Position numbers and translations under genes: made by a program
Shown: positions 17,890-28,025 of the stretch, piece by piece
Position numbering within the stretch: the first letter of the stretch is position 1
Layout: every line of letters begins with the position of its first letter
The notes under the pieces: model-generated
The model's database searches: none
What the model was told of the DNA's origin: nothing
The model's input: the letters and a program-made list of their open reading frames with translations, nothing else
Source of the DNA: Rhizobiales bacterium Y(2018)
GTDB lineage: Bacteria; Pseudomonadota; Alphaproteobacteria; Rhizobiales; Aestuariivirgaceae
Reading direction: 5' to 3'
NCBI GenBank assembly: GCA_005502925.1
Contig: SCPD01000019.1
Span: 1 to 64,000, forward strand
DNA length: 64,000 nucleotides

Positions 17890-19986
17890 TTGCCAAGTCC
17901 GCGTCCCTACCGGGTCCGCTCCATTCGGTGGCGGGAGCACCAGAAAATTCTTGATCTCGGATCAAGGTCTCTGGCTTTGCCGCGTTCGGCTTGCGTCACA
18001 ACGGGGGATCGAGTTTTAGTCGATGGCACGAAGGCGTTCGTCCAATGCGCGGACGGCCTCGCGCAGCTGCTTCCCTCTTACTTGGCACGCGACGAGGTTG
18101 ATCTTGGCGGTCTGAAGCTCGAATTGTTCGTCAAAGAAATCACTGAGGCTGAAGAGCTGGCCGCGTGTCAATCGCTCGTGACATTTCACTATCGCGACCA
18201 GCCCCTTTTCGGTCGTACTTCGAAACTGATCGTTCAAAGTTTTCATCCAAGTTACCCACGCACCATTGGATATATCGAGCTAGCGACACCGTTCTATATG
18301 AACAAGTCGCGCACGGATATTCTTAATCGTCCATTTCGCGCGGGCTCGGTGGAATGGGAAAGCTGGTCTAAGGAGACCGCTCGTTGCTCGATAAATCTCG
18401 TTGTTCGAATTGCACGGTGCGTAGTTTACCCCGAGTTTCGCGGGCTCGGTCTTGGCCAAAAGCTACTTCAACATGCTTGTGTTTTCGCGCGATCGCGTTG
18501 GCAGGTCGGAGGCTTACAGCCTAAGTTCATCGAGATCTCGGCTGACATGCTCAGATACGTTCCCTTTGTTGAACGGGCAGGACTTCATTTTATCGGAGAG
18601 ACTGAAGGCAATCTCGGCCGCGTGGCTAAGGACCTGCGCTATTTGCTTGAAAATCAGAAACGCGTTCGTGCCGGCCAGATTGTCAAAGAGGAAGCGTTCG
18701 GAATTGTAGACCAACAAGTGTCTCGTCTCGCTCGCGCCGTCGCGATCATGCGCGAGAATGGCTGGAGCACAAAGGAGCTATTTACACGGCTCGATCGTGT
18801 CCATAAGTCTCCTTCGCTAAAAGACCTCAGTTTGTTGCAAAACATTCTCAGCCTACCGAAGCCGACTTATTTCGGCGGCCTGACTCCGCAATCAGATAAA
18901 TTCGTTCAGAATGCGGTCAGCTCAGCAACAAAGGTCAATGGGTCGAACTGCCACCCCACTGCTATTGATCCCCTACTTCAGCCCATACGGATCAACGGTC
19001 TATCGATTTCGCACAAATCGAAAGTAAATCGAAGTAAGGGAACGGCGGCGGTACAACGAGCATTCGGAATATCGCCAGACGATATTCAGCATCATGTGGT
19101 GGAACGCCTATCGCTGACGATCGTACCAGGGCAAATCGTCATGCTTATAGGGCCATCCGGCTCCGGAAAAACTTCGGTCTTGAGAGCGATTAAGAATGCA
19201 AAGCAAGGCGCTCAAGGCCGGCGCTCCGCTATAAGCGTTCCTCGAAACTTTAAGGTTGGAGACTTTGCGAGGATACTGTCGCGCAGACCTCTCATCGACG
19301 CGATCGGCGTGAAGGACGTTGCCTCGGCGCTTCAACTGATGGGAACTGTTAGTCTATCGGATGCCTTCGTCTATTTGAAACGCTTTGACCAACTAAGTGC
19401 GGGCCAACAATATCGCGCACTGCTCGCGAAGTTGATATCAAGTAAATCGAATGTCTGGTTAGCTGACGAGTTCTGTGTCAATCTCGACCCGGTTGCCGCG
19501 AGTTCTGTCGCGCTTCGTCTCGGCAAGCTCGCCCGTTCTTTCAAGGCGGCCCTTGTAGTGGCTACCCCACAGCCGGACCTGATTGCACGAGCATTGAAGC
19601 CAGATATTGTCGTCCGGCTGACGACCGCGTGGGAGCACGAAGTCCTTTCCGGGCCGGATTATCTGCGTTACCTCGTGCCGCGCGCCTCTTCGTACAAGGC
19701 GCCAGCTATCAATGTCACATCAGCAACGCTTAAATATGCGCTGAAGCGTGGCTCTGCACGGTCCATCCTGGTCGCCGGGCACCCATCACTGCGCTTAGGA
19801 GTCTCCCGTCTGGTAGGAGGTAAGCGATCTGCGCTCGTCAGCGTGAAGAACGTATTGCGAACTTCAACCGACGCTTTAACGGCCGCAGATGCGCGAGAGG
19901 TCGGGTTTGAAACGAAGCAGGCAATGCTTAGGCGGTTCGGTGCTCGTGCGCCTGTAACGGTTATCAAAATCAGCCACTTGCTTTGA
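17890..19986 (+). CDS. GNAT acyltransferase-ABC ATPase fusion (COG2401-like)
   Basis: This 698-residue frame joins two domains. Residues of roughly 75-250 are a GNAT-like acyltransferase: SLVTFHYRDQPLFGRTSK, IGYIELATPF and the acetyl-CoA loop ARCVVYPEFRGLGLGQKLLQHA. Residues of about 395-590 are an ABC-type ATPase: Walker A IGPSGSGKTSV, signature LSAGQQYRALLAKL, Walker B NVWLADEFCVNLDP. The usual switch histidine is absent (VVATPQPDL). There are no membrane spans, so it is not a transporter subunit. It leads the DISARM-like operon, 85 bp before the next gene. The start (TTG 17890) is uncertain. The family is, to my recollection, the ABC ATPase fused to a predicted acetyltransferase; the function is unknown. 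A base-modifying or self-marking role is only a hypothesis. Confidence 0.75.
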   Translation: MPSPRPYRVRSIRWREHQKILDLGSRSLALPRSACVTTGDRVLVDGTKAFVQCADGLAQLLPSYLARDEVDLGGLKLELFVKEITEAEELAACQSLVTFHYRDQPLFGRTSKLIVQSFHPSYPRTIGYIELATPFYMNKSRTDILNRPFRAGSVEWESWSKETARCSINLVVRIARCVVYPEFRGLGLGQKLLQHACVFARSRWQVGGLQPKFIEISADMLRYVPFVERAGLHFIGETEGNLGRVAKDLRYLLENQKRVRAGQIVKEEAFGIVDQQVSRLARAVAIMRENGWSTKELFTRLDRVHKSPSLKDLSLLQNILSLPKPTYFGGLTPQSDKFVQNAVSSATKVNGSNCHPTAIDPLLQPIRINGLSISHKSKVNRSKGTAAVQRAFGISPDDIQHHVVERLSLTIVPGQIVMLIGPSGSGKTSVLRAIKNAKQGAQGRRSAISVPRNFKVGDFARILSRRPLIDAIGVKDVASALQLMGTVSLSDAFVYLKRFDQLSAGQQYRALLAKLISSKSNVWLADEFCVNLDPVAASSVALRLGKLARSFKAALVVATPQPDLIARALKPDIVVRLTTAWEHEVLSGPDYLRYLVPRASSYKAPAINVTSATLKYALKRGSARSILVAGHPSLRLGVSRLVGGKRSALVSVKNVLRTSTDALTAADAREVGFETKQAMLRRFGARAPVTVIKISHLL

Positions 19987-20071
19987 CCGGCCAAAAGTTA
20001 CGCTTAGATATGACTCGCGTCGTCCGCGTTGGGTGTTTATCTTGGAACTCCTTTGTTGGCTGGGCTAGACG

Positions 20072-22594
20072 GTGAACTGGGTTTGGGTCGAACAAGGTTT
20101 CGAGCGCGTCGCACAGCAACATAACCCGCTGATGACGCAGCTGATTTCGAACGGGAAGCTGAAAGTCAGGCTTCACGACGGCGCTCCGGATTCTGTTGAT
20201 ATTCGTTCGGCAGGACTAATAGTGGGGTCGCTGGCTCAGCGATCGTCCCTCTGCATCGTTTTTCCTGACACCAAGGAGCGCAGGCCGGCGTTCGCCTTTG
20301 CATACGCATTGCTGAGCCACTGGGAAAAGGCTCGTTCTCTCGGAATCGTAGAGCAAGCGCCGGTGCTGTATTGCGGCGTCCGACCAGGAATTCGCGAGCA
20401 GCTGTCAAGTGTCTCGGTGACGGGTCTTGGTGTCACCTTGAGTGACATTTTTGATCAAGTTCACCTCGCACGCGGCGCTGAAGCTGCAAAATCGAATCTT
20501 GGATTACCCGCAAGAGGCTTGCCTAAGGTCGTCACTGCTTTCGGTCCGGGGGATCCTCTCTCCCTTGTTACTAACGTTAGGCCGTCATGGATCGCGGTTG
20601 ATCTTGGCGATGCTCCAACCGGTCCATGGATCGAAGAACTACTCACGGCGGCGAAGCAAAGAAATGTGCCTGTTATCGGATGGAGCACAAATCCTCTATC
20701 GGGCGCCGTCGCGACCTTCACGTGTTACGCGCATGTGGTCTCATGGCCGATGTCGCGGGCCTTCGAAGGCATATCCTCATTCGGGAAGGATGAAACGGCT
20801 GAGATGATGTTCCAGCCCTTCATGACAACTAATGTCGCCCCGTTGATACTTCGAGGATCGCATCTGGACGCATTTAACTCAGCGCTAGTAGCCGCTATCG
20901 AAGCGTTGAGATCGGCGCCGAGCGCGCGCGGACTACTAGCTCAGAATGCAATTCAATTACATTGGCGTCTTCTACGAACCGTCGAGAATTTGTCCGTTCC
21001 CCTCGATTTCTATGATGCTGAGGCTCAGAATTTCTGGGGAACGCCCGCCACACAAAAACTGGTCGACACTTGCCGCCATTTTCAAGCTAGTCTTTCTGGC
21101 AAGGATAGCGCGCTGGCGCAACGCCTCGATGCTGCGCTTTCGCACCTTGACGACGCACTTCAATGGCTCACCACTCATGAGCCGCCACTATGGTCCGCTC
21201 TTTGCCAAATCATACATCAAGAGGCCCAACAAAATACGACACGAGTGCTCACCTTCTCCAGTCGAACACGCAAGGAGCTCTTTCATCTTGCCTTGTTAGC
21301 CCGCCTGAACATTACTTCTTCAGAGCTAGGCGATATCAAGACGCTCGCGACAAGTGTCCCCGAACTGTCAAATTTAGGCGCACCACAGGATGAATCGACA
21401 AGGAGCCCGATCCGTCTAATCTTGGCTGGCCTTCCGACCCTTTCACAAACACCGCGATTGCTACCCCTCTTCTTTACAGAGGACATGGAAGTCCTCATTC
21501 ATCGTTACCAGGTACCGTCACTGGCTTACTCCGCGCGGGAATGGAACAAGGGCATTACGCCTAACCTCGACGCTGTTGTCTCGGTGATTGGCGACATCAC
21601 CCATGTCCCCCGCATCGATGTGGCCTTCATTCTACCGGACCGCGTCAGGCTTGCGCCCTCGAACGACATCGATATTGAAAGCGGCAAACAACGGGCCTCC
21701 AGCGATCGCAACCTGTGGGTAGCGAATGATCTATTGAAGGAGATTAAGTATCTAGTCGACACAGATGAAGAGACGGTTCTGAGCCATGACATCACCGAAC
21801 AAGGCGATGCTGCGAGCGCCGAAACTGCTTTATCGGTCGAACGCGCGATCAAGTTGACCTTTGACCTGGGCTGGCATGGTCTGTTCGACCCTGTCGAACG
21901 GCTCAATTTCATCACGCCTGACTCGCACCGGATCGAAGAACGGTATGTACGTGCGTTACGGGTTAACGATAGTGTGCTGATTATCCCGCATCAAAAGCGA
22001 CAGAGCCTGTACAGCCTCATTGTGTCACGTATTCACCAACATGCGAGCATTGAGATCCATTTGGCACTGCTGAGGCGTTGGCACGAGGACTTTCGTTTAG
22101 GATACCAGCGTTGGGCTGCTTCGCCATTGCGCCGTCGCAACTTGCTTCCTGCCCTCGATTTATTCCTCAAGGAGATGCAAAATCAGGGAAGTACGCTCAC
22201 ATCTGCGCTCGCTATCCGCTTCTGGCTGAAAGGCACCACCTTATCCCCAATTGACCCTGGGGATCTTTTGCGGGTCGCCGACATTTTGGATTTGCGCTTT
22301 GTGCGGGAGCAACACAAGAAAATTGACGCCGCCGCAGCGCGCATTCGTGGCTTGCATCGGGGACTGGCGATCAAACTGAACCGTTGGCTCCAAGACCGCG
22401 CGCGCGGGCTTGCAGAAACACATGACAACCAGCTGATCGATGCTTCACTTGGACTGACATTCGGTGATATCCGCGAGTCATTCGTCATCCTGAGAATCGA
22501 GTCCGCAAGTGAAGTTGACGGGCCATTTCTCAGCGACACATTAGGGATGGTTGAAAGGAGGGCCCCACATGACACTAGAAGAGCCTTCGTATGA
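20072..22594 (+). CDS. 840-residue protein, possibly DrmE-like (DISARM class 2)
   Basis: A large soluble protein without a motif that I can name with certainty. Its N-terminal half has strands such as AGLIVGSLAQRSSLCIVFPDT, APVLYCGVRPGIREQL and PSWIAVDLGDAP; the C-terminal half is mainly helical and rich in Arg. Size and position directly before the DrmA-type helicase gene fit DrmE, the class 2 DISARM protein of unknown function, but this is inference from context. GTG 20072 is the start. The 3' end overlaps the helicase gene by 26 bp, so the two are coupled. Confidence 0.5.
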   Translation: MNWVWVEQGFERVAQQHNPLMTQLISNGKLKVRLHDGAPDSVDIRSAGLIVGSLAQRSSLCIVFPDTKERRPAFAFAYALLSHWEKARSLGIVEQAPVLYCGVRPGIREQLSSVSVTGLGVTLSDIFDQVHLARGAEAAKSNLGLPARGLPKVVTAFGPGDPLSLVTNVRPSWIAVDLGDAPTGPWIEELLTAAKQRNVPVIGWSTNPLSGAVATFTCYAHVVSWPMSRAFEGISSFGKDETAEMMFQPFMTTNVAPLILRGSHLDAFNSALVAAIEALRSAPSARGLLAQNAIQLHWRLLRTVENLSVPLDFYDAEAQNFWGTPATQKLVDTCRHFQASLSGKDSALAQRLDAALSHLDDALQWLTTHEPPLWSALCQIIHQEAQQNTTRVLTFSSRTRKELFHLALLARLNITSSELGDIKTLATSVPELSNLGAPQDESTRSPIRLILAGLPTLSQTPRLLPLFFTEDMEVLIHRYQVPSLAYSAREWNKGITPNLDAVVSVIGDITHVPRIDVAFILPDRVRLAPSNDIDIESGKQRASSDRNLWVANDLLKEIKYLVDTDEETVLSHDITEQGDAASAETALSVERAIKLTFDLGWHGLFDPVERLNFITPDSHRIEERYVRALRVNDSVLIIPHQKRQSLYSLIVSRIHQHASIEIHLALLRRWHEDFRLGYQRWAASPLRRRNLLPALDLFLKEMQNQGSTLTSALAIRFWLKGTTLSPIDPGDLLRVADILDLRFVREQHKKIDAAAARIRGLHRGLAIKLNRWLQDRARGLAETHDNQLIDASLGLTFGDIRESFVILRIESASEVDGPFLSDTLGMVERRAPHDTRRAFV

Positions 22595-25500
22595 GCAGCT
22601 AAGGCTCACGGGCTACATTATTGACCAAGTGTGCGGGCGCGCATTGGGGCGGATTGAAGCCGAGTGCTCTTTCAACCACCCGCGCGACGTTTATTTCCTT
22701 GGAAGTCTCCGTTCGCAGGATGTTGTAAATGCCAACGTGGCGACCGGTCCCACCTATCTACCCGAACTGATTAATAAGCTCGCACCTGTTGCGTTCGGCG
22801 GTGAGTTCAAGGTCGTTCCCACCGAGGGTGCCATAATCGAAGTCGAGCTTGCGTGGTCGTGTTACTACCGCGTGTTCCCGACTTACGATCAACAGCTCGC
22901 GCATCAACGAGGCATACAGTTGCGGCGTTCAGTAGACGCGCGAAATAGGCCGCAGCTCGTAAGGCTGATGGTTAATCAAATGGGCGGTGATGATGACGGC
23001 GAAGAGAATGAAAACGATACGGAGGACGCGACGACCGAGGAGATAGCAGATACACCCGATGCCGTAGTTCCGGACGCACTTGCTCAAGATCAGGGCACGG
23101 CTGACGGTAGGCATGGGCGCCGCGATACTCTCATGATCTGCTTTCGGAAAATTGAATGCCAAGCGCGGGAGACAATTACTCTCAGCCGAGCGAATGAAGG
23201 ATGGCAGGTCAATGTGAGCAATCTGGAACAGTCAATCCGGAATGAAATCGACCGAGCTCGAAATCTAAGCCAGAACGATCCGGGCGCAGTTAAACATTCG
23301 GGCGATCCATACGATCCCATTCGCGTGTCGGACGCGGCACTCGCATCGGCTCAAACCTACAGTCAATTTCTCGCCACTCTTACGCACCCAGTCCATAACG
23401 ATTGGCGCTGGCAGATACGGGTAGAGTCCAGACCCGACGTCAACGACACCCAGTGTATCGACTTGAGTGTAATTTTCGCTAATGAGACACCTCGCCAACT
23501 CTCGCCGCGCGCAAAGGAAAATCCGCTCATCGAGCCTTTCTTATTTGACACGCGCGCGCGGTATCTGTTCCGGCAATGCGAAGTCCGTCCATTCGACGTA
23601 AACCTCGCGCCTGAGGGATTTCGATATGACCGTCACATCGACGCACATGGTTTCAATTGCTCCATAGATCGCGAAGATCAAGCGTTTGTCACATCCCACG
23701 TGCCGCGTTTTGACCAACAACGATATCAAACGCGCACCAAACCACCGGCAGATTTTGAAGCCTTAGCTCGCGATCCATTGCCGGTTCTCGACGCCATTCT
23801 AAAAGCTATGGAGGAATATCGTGGGGAATGGAAAGCAGCTCGCGACACTTTTGCTAGAACAGTCCCGAATTGGCAGCAGAAACATGCCGGTGAATTCGAC
23901 CGAGACGAGCAGATTTACAACGAAGAGATCGCCGCTTTTCGAAACGGCCGAAACCTTATCCGCGACAACGCAGACGTTCGGTTCGCCTTCATTCTCACTA
24001 ACGAAACGTTCAGGCGAGGTCCTGGGAAGACAGGTTGGCGCCTCTTTCAGATCGTCTTTCTCGTTTCGCAGATCCCAGGGCTTTGCGCCTTGGCCGGAAT
24101 TCCTGGCAGCAACCAAAGCGAATTAGAGACAGTCGATATCGTATACTTCCCTACGGGTGGCGGCAAGACAGAAGCATATTTGGGCGTTCTTGTCTTTCAC
24201 TGTTTTTTCGATCGTCTCAGAGGGAAAACCGCTGGCGTTACTTCGTGGATTCGGTTTCCGCTCCGCCTTCTTACTTTGCAACAAACGCAACGTGTTGCCG
24301 ACACCGTCTGCGTGGCCGATATAGTCCGACGAGAACAGTCCGATCCACGGCTCAGCTCTATGCGTGTCGCAGGATTTGGTGTCGGCTATTTTGTCGGAAA
24401 AACATCGACACCCAACGAATTGGTCAATATTGAGCGCTTTCAGTTCGCAACAGCAGAGCAAAGAGCCGTTTGGGACAAAGCCCGGGACTCGGAAGCGCGC
24501 CAAGATTGGCGCCGTTTGATGTATTGCCCTTCCTGCCGATCAAAGACGGTACGGATCGATCTCGACGAGATACAAACTCGTATCAATCACGTCTGCAGCA
24601 ATGCGGTCTGCAAATTTCCGAAAGGAAAGATACCCGTTTATGTGGTCGACAATGAGATTTATCGGTACTTGCCGTCGGTTTTGGTCGGGACAATCGACAA
24701 GCTTGCCAGCGTCGGCAATCAACGTAAAATGGCGCAGGTCTTCGGTGACATTGACGGCTTCTGCACGACACACGGCTTCTTCAAAGGCCGCGGATGTTGT
24801 CAGCGCGATTGCGATAATCAAAACCTCAACCGCACACCCCCAGCCGGTCTGTCCGGTCCTACCCTGTTCGTCCAAGATGAACTCCATCTACTCAAGGAAG
24901 GACTGGGCACCTTCGATGGCCACTATGAGACATTCGTGCGGGAGGTGATGTCGGAGATTCATGCGGGCAGCCAGAGTAAAATCATCGCGTCTTCAGCAAC
25001 GATCGAGAAGTTCGAACGGCAGGTGGAGCATCTTTACGCAGTCAGCCCTCAACGAGCACGTCGTTTTCCGGGACAGGGCCCGAAGCTAGGACAATCATTC
25101 TACGCCGAAACCCTCGATTACCCGCAACGTCGCTATGTCGGTCTCATCCCTCACAACAAAACAATCTTTAACAGTATTCTGGAGCTGCTTGAGTACTACC
25201 ACCGCGTGATCCAAGAGCTCCTTGATTTGCCTGCCGGCTCGGCAAATCCATACGGAGGACGTCTCCAGCCGAGGACCCCTGAATGGGCCGATCTGCTCGA
25301 CCTGTTCGTGACATCGACATCCTACTTTCTCTCTGGCCGCGACATGAATTCGGTGCGGACCGATCTTGATAGCCATGTAAATGCATTGCTCGAAAGCTCA
25401 GGTCTTGCACCTCTTCGGCTTATGGAACTCACCGGCAGCACAAGCACGGATGAGGTCGCGCAAACGCTGGAGTACCTGGAGGAGCCGAAGGCAGGACTTG

Positions 25501-26186
25501 AGCGATCTACCGCAGTGCTCGCCACTCAGATGATAAGCCACGGCGTAGACATCGATCGCCTCAACGCGATGTTCTTCTATGGTATGCCGCGTCAAAACGC
25601 CGAATACATTCAAGCCTCAAGCCGTGTTGGGCGCACCAACATGGGTATCGTTTTCGTCTGCCATCACCCGGCGCGCGAGCGCGATCAAAGCCACTATACA
25701 CTGTTCGAGAAGTATCATCAGTATCTAGGGCAGCTCGTTGAGCCCGTTGCCATCAACCGATGGGCGAAATTCAGCATCAACCGCACACTTCCGGGTCTTT
25801 TTATGGGAGTTCTACTTCAGCTGATCTCTAACCGAAATCGAAACAACAACAATACGAACCCGAACCTCTATTATATGACAGACCACGTTCGGAAAGAAAT
25901 CTCGAGCGGGCGGCTACGTGTGGAAGATTTTATTGAAATTCTTGAGCAAGCCTACAACGTAGCGACTCCTACTGATGCGGCGCAAGCCGGTTTCAAGGAT
26001 GAAATCGCACTCCGGGTCCCGCAATTTTTTGATCAAATTTTGCAAGCGGCTCCATCGAAAAAATTCGTCTCTTCGACGCTAATCCCTGCGCCGATGAACA
26101 GTCTTCGCAATGTCGATGAGCCTATCCCGATCAATCTCGACCGCGACGGGTCGAATTGGTCAACCCGGGGGGATCATAAGCTATGA
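22569..26186 (+). CDS. drmA: DrmA-like DISARM helicase
   Basis: A 1205-residue superfamily 2 helicase. Motif I is VYFPTGGGKTEAYL (about residue 527), motif II is FVQDELHLL (about 767), motif III is ASSATIEKF, and motifs V-VI are ATQMISHGVDIDRLNAMFFYGMPRQNAEYIQASSRVGR (about 1000-1020). A Cys cluster between motifs I and II (YCPSCRSK ... CSNAVCKF, then GRGCCQRDC) should bind zinc. An acidic linker (DDGEENENDTEDATTEE) lies near residue 145. Length and order fit DrmA, which with DrmB forms the DNA-binding core that blocks incoming phage DNA. ATG 22569 has a good AAGGAGG just upstream. The stop overlaps drmB by 4 bp. Confidence 0.83.
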   Translation: MTLEEPSYEQLRLTGYIIDQVCGRALGRIEAECSFNHPRDVYFLGSLRSQDVVNANVATGPTYLPELINKLAPVAFGGEFKVVPTEGAIIEVELAWSCYYRVFPTYDQQLAHQRGIQLRRSVDARNRPQLVRLMVNQMGGDDDGEENENDTEDATTEEIADTPDAVVPDALAQDQGTADGRHGRRDTLMICFRKIECQARETITLSRANEGWQVNVSNLEQSIRNEIDRARNLSQNDPGAVKHSGDPYDPIRVSDAALASAQTYSQFLATLTHPVHNDWRWQIRVESRPDVNDTQCIDLSVIFANETPRQLSPRAKENPLIEPFLFDTRARYLFRQCEVRPFDVNLAPEGFRYDRHIDAHGFNCSIDREDQAFVTSHVPRFDQQRYQTRTKPPADFEALARDPLPVLDAILKAMEEYRGEWKAARDTFARTVPNWQQKHAGEFDRDEQIYNEEIAAFRNGRNLIRDNADVRFAFILTNETFRRGPGKTGWRLFQIVFLVSQIPGLCALAGIPGSNQSELETVDIVYFPTGGGKTEAYLGVLVFHCFFDRLRGKTAGVTSWIRFPLRLLTLQQTQRVADTVCVADIVRREQSDPRLSSMRVAGFGVGYFVGKTSTPNELVNIERFQFATAEQRAVWDKARDSEARQDWRRLMYCPSCRSKTVRIDLDEIQTRINHVCSNAVCKFPKGKIPVYVVDNEIYRYLPSVLVGTIDKLASVGNQRKMAQVFGDIDGFCTTHGFFKGRGCCQRDCDNQNLNRTPPAGLSGPTLFVQDELHLLKEGLGTFDGHYETFVREVMSEIHAGSQSKIIASSATIEKFERQVEHLYAVSPQRARRFPGQGPKLGQSFYAETLDYPQRRYVGLIPHNKTIFNSILELLEYYHRVIQELLDLPAGSANPYGGRLQPRTPEWADLLDLFVTSTSYFLSGRDMNSVRTDLDSHVNALLESSGLAPLRLMELTGSTSTDEVAQTLEYLEEPKAGLERSTAVLATQMISHGVDIDRLNAMFFYGMPRQNAEYIQASSRVGRTNMGIVFVCHHPARERDQSHYTLFEKYHQYLGQLVEPVAINRWAKFSINRTLPGLFMGVLLQLISNRNRNNNNTNPNLYYMTDHVRKEISSGRLRVEDFIEILEQAYNVATPTDAAQAGFKDEIALRVPQFFDQILQAAPSKKFVSSTLIPAPMNSLRNVDEPIPINLDRDGSNWSTRGDHKL

Positions 26187-28012
26187 CGAAGAGCATGACC
26201 CGTGGAAAGCAGCAGATTCTGCTTAACCACCTACCCGGCAAGACATTTGACTTCCAGAGCGGGCCAATCTCGCGTGTCGCGTCGATACGTGGATTTCCGC
26301 GAAATGATTTAAACGAGACTGTCGTATTGCAGCGTGTTGCGAAACAAGCTCGCGCGTGGCCCGCTCAGCTACGGCCAGCTCTAAGCGACCGCATTCTGGA
26401 TAGCGTCGACAAATTTGTTCTAATCGACCCAGTTGGCGTTGAGGCAGAACTCTTCCCGAAAGTCTTCAGTTGTCAAAACGCAAATTGCGGATACGTTGTC
26501 GATTATTCGAACCGTGAGGGCGTCCCTCAAACGAACCGCTGCCCGTCGTGTTCGGAAGGAAAACTCGTACAACTCCGTTTTGTAAAGATTCACCGGTGCG
26601 GTGCTATCGATGCGCTTGCACCGCCGGCCTGTCCCCAATGCCATCGACGCAAGATTGCTCTTAGTACTCGGGGAAGCGAACGAATATCGGGATTTCGCTG
26701 GATTTGCCTGGGATGTGGCCATGCATTCGGATTGTTCGGTGGTCCATGCCGGCATTGCGAATGGCCGAACGATCCGAACAACGCTCAAATCCGAAATATG
26801 GATATAGAGGTACACCGCGCCGGCCGCACTTATTTCCCACAAAGCGCCGTGCTCTTGAACATCCCACACCAAGAGTTGGCGGGGCTTTTTAATCGACCTC
26901 AGTGGGAGATGGTCGTTGCTGCAAAGTACCTTGAATTATCGGCCGTTCGAGACCGCCCTTTGTCGAGCTACGGCTCTTCCGGAACTGGCGCGGGTGGAAT
27001 TAATCTGGGTGATCTGGATGCGATTTTTGCGCAGGGCCTGAGCAACGAAGAAATCCTGAAACGCGTCGAAGAGGCGCGCCGTTCGCGTGAAGCCTCGGCT
27101 CAACAACCGGATACCATAGCCCAGATGGTCGTTGCGGGATCGGGCGTTCCGGCTGCTGTGTGGCAACGCGCGGGATCGGATTTGCTGGAGGCTCTCAATC
27201 CATTCGAGACGACAAATCCACGTTATATCGCCAGGGCATCCTCGGTTCCCGTCCATCAGACTTTACTGGGACGGTTGGGGTTGAAGGAAGTCTCACTTGT
27301 CCAAGACTACACCATCATAAACGCGACTTTTGGCTTCAGCCGTGTCGAATATGCGAACAATCAATGTTGGCTGAATCCGTTCCCCCCAGATGAGCGTTAT
27401 CAGGGCCGCTTACCTATTTTTGTCGATAAAACACAAGCGGATGCCTTGCTCATCTCTCTTGATCCTGCACGGGTCTTGCGTTGGCTAGCTGCCAATGGGA
27501 TACGTCCGACGATGCCGGCTGGGAACGATCCTGCTTTGGTCGAACAGGGGTATTTCGTGCAGCTGTTTGACGAGATTGATCTCTATCACACGTTTACGAC
27601 GGCTGAGGCTGAACGACGGATGGTGTTTGGCTTGCTCCACACCTTCGCTCACGCATGTGTCAAACAAGCTTCACTCTTGTGTGGCCTAGAGAGGACAAGC
27701 CTATCCGAATATCTGTTGCCAAAGACACTTACCATCGCCCTTTATTGCAACCATCGATTCGGAGCGACGATCGGGGCACTAACGGCATTGTTCGAGCAAA
27801 CGTTCGCTCAATGGCTCGACGGCGTTCGCGACAGCCAATCTTGCGTCTACGATCCGCAGTGTTTCGACCACGGCGCGAACTGCCACGCATGTACGCACCT
27901 TTCGGAAACAAGCTGCAGGTTCTTCAATCTCAATCTATCCCGCTCATTCCTATTTGGGGGGCCCGAGCTGCCAATTGGACGTGTCGGCCAGGGATATTTT
28001 GGAACACCCTAG
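26183..28012 (+). CDS. drmB: DrmB-like DISARM protein (DUF1998)
   Basis: A 609-residue partner of DrmA. Residues of about 95-200 hold several zinc-ribbon pairs (CQNANCGYV, CPSC, CPQCHRRK, CLGCGHAF, CRHC). The C-terminal DUF1998 domain is clear: ERRMVFGLLHTFAHACVKQASLLCGLERTSLSEYLLP and CVYDPQCFDHGANCHACTHLSETSCRFFN, with a second metal site. The helicase plus DUF1998 pair is the invariant DISARM core. The start ATG overlaps the drmA stop (ATGA). Confidence 0.85.
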   Translation: MTKSMTRGKQQILLNHLPGKTFDFQSGPISRVASIRGFPRNDLNETVVLQRVAKQARAWPAQLRPALSDRILDSVDKFVLIDPVGVEAELFPKVFSCQNANCGYVVDYSNREGVPQTNRCPSCSEGKLVQLRFVKIHRCGAIDALAPPACPQCHRRKIALSTRGSERISGFRWICLGCGHAFGLFGGPCRHCEWPNDPNNAQIRNMDIEVHRAGRTYFPQSAVLLNIPHQELAGLFNRPQWEMVVAAKYLELSAVRDRPLSSYGSSGTGAGGINLGDLDAIFAQGLSNEEILKRVEEARRSREASAQQPDTIAQMVVAGSGVPAAVWQRAGSDLLEALNPFETTNPRYIARASSVPVHQTLLGRLGLKEVSLVQDYTIINATFGFSRVEYANNQCWLNPFPPDERYQGRLPIFVDKTQADALLISLDPARVLRWLAANGIRPTMPAGNDPALVEQGYFVQLFDEIDLYHTFTTAEAERRMVFGLLHTFAHACVKQASLLCGLERTSLSEYLLPKTLTIALYCNHRFGATIGALTALFEQTFAQWLDGVRDSQSCVYDPQCFDHGANCHACTHLSETSCRFFNLNLSRSFLFGGPELPIGRVGQGYFGTP

Positions 28013-28025
28013 TTGGCCGGCTCGA

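Noticed and set aside
17890-19986. The GNAT-ABC protein as the ATPase of an uptake or export system.
   Set aside because: It has no membrane spans, no permease gene is in the operon, and the domain order does not fit a transporter subunit.
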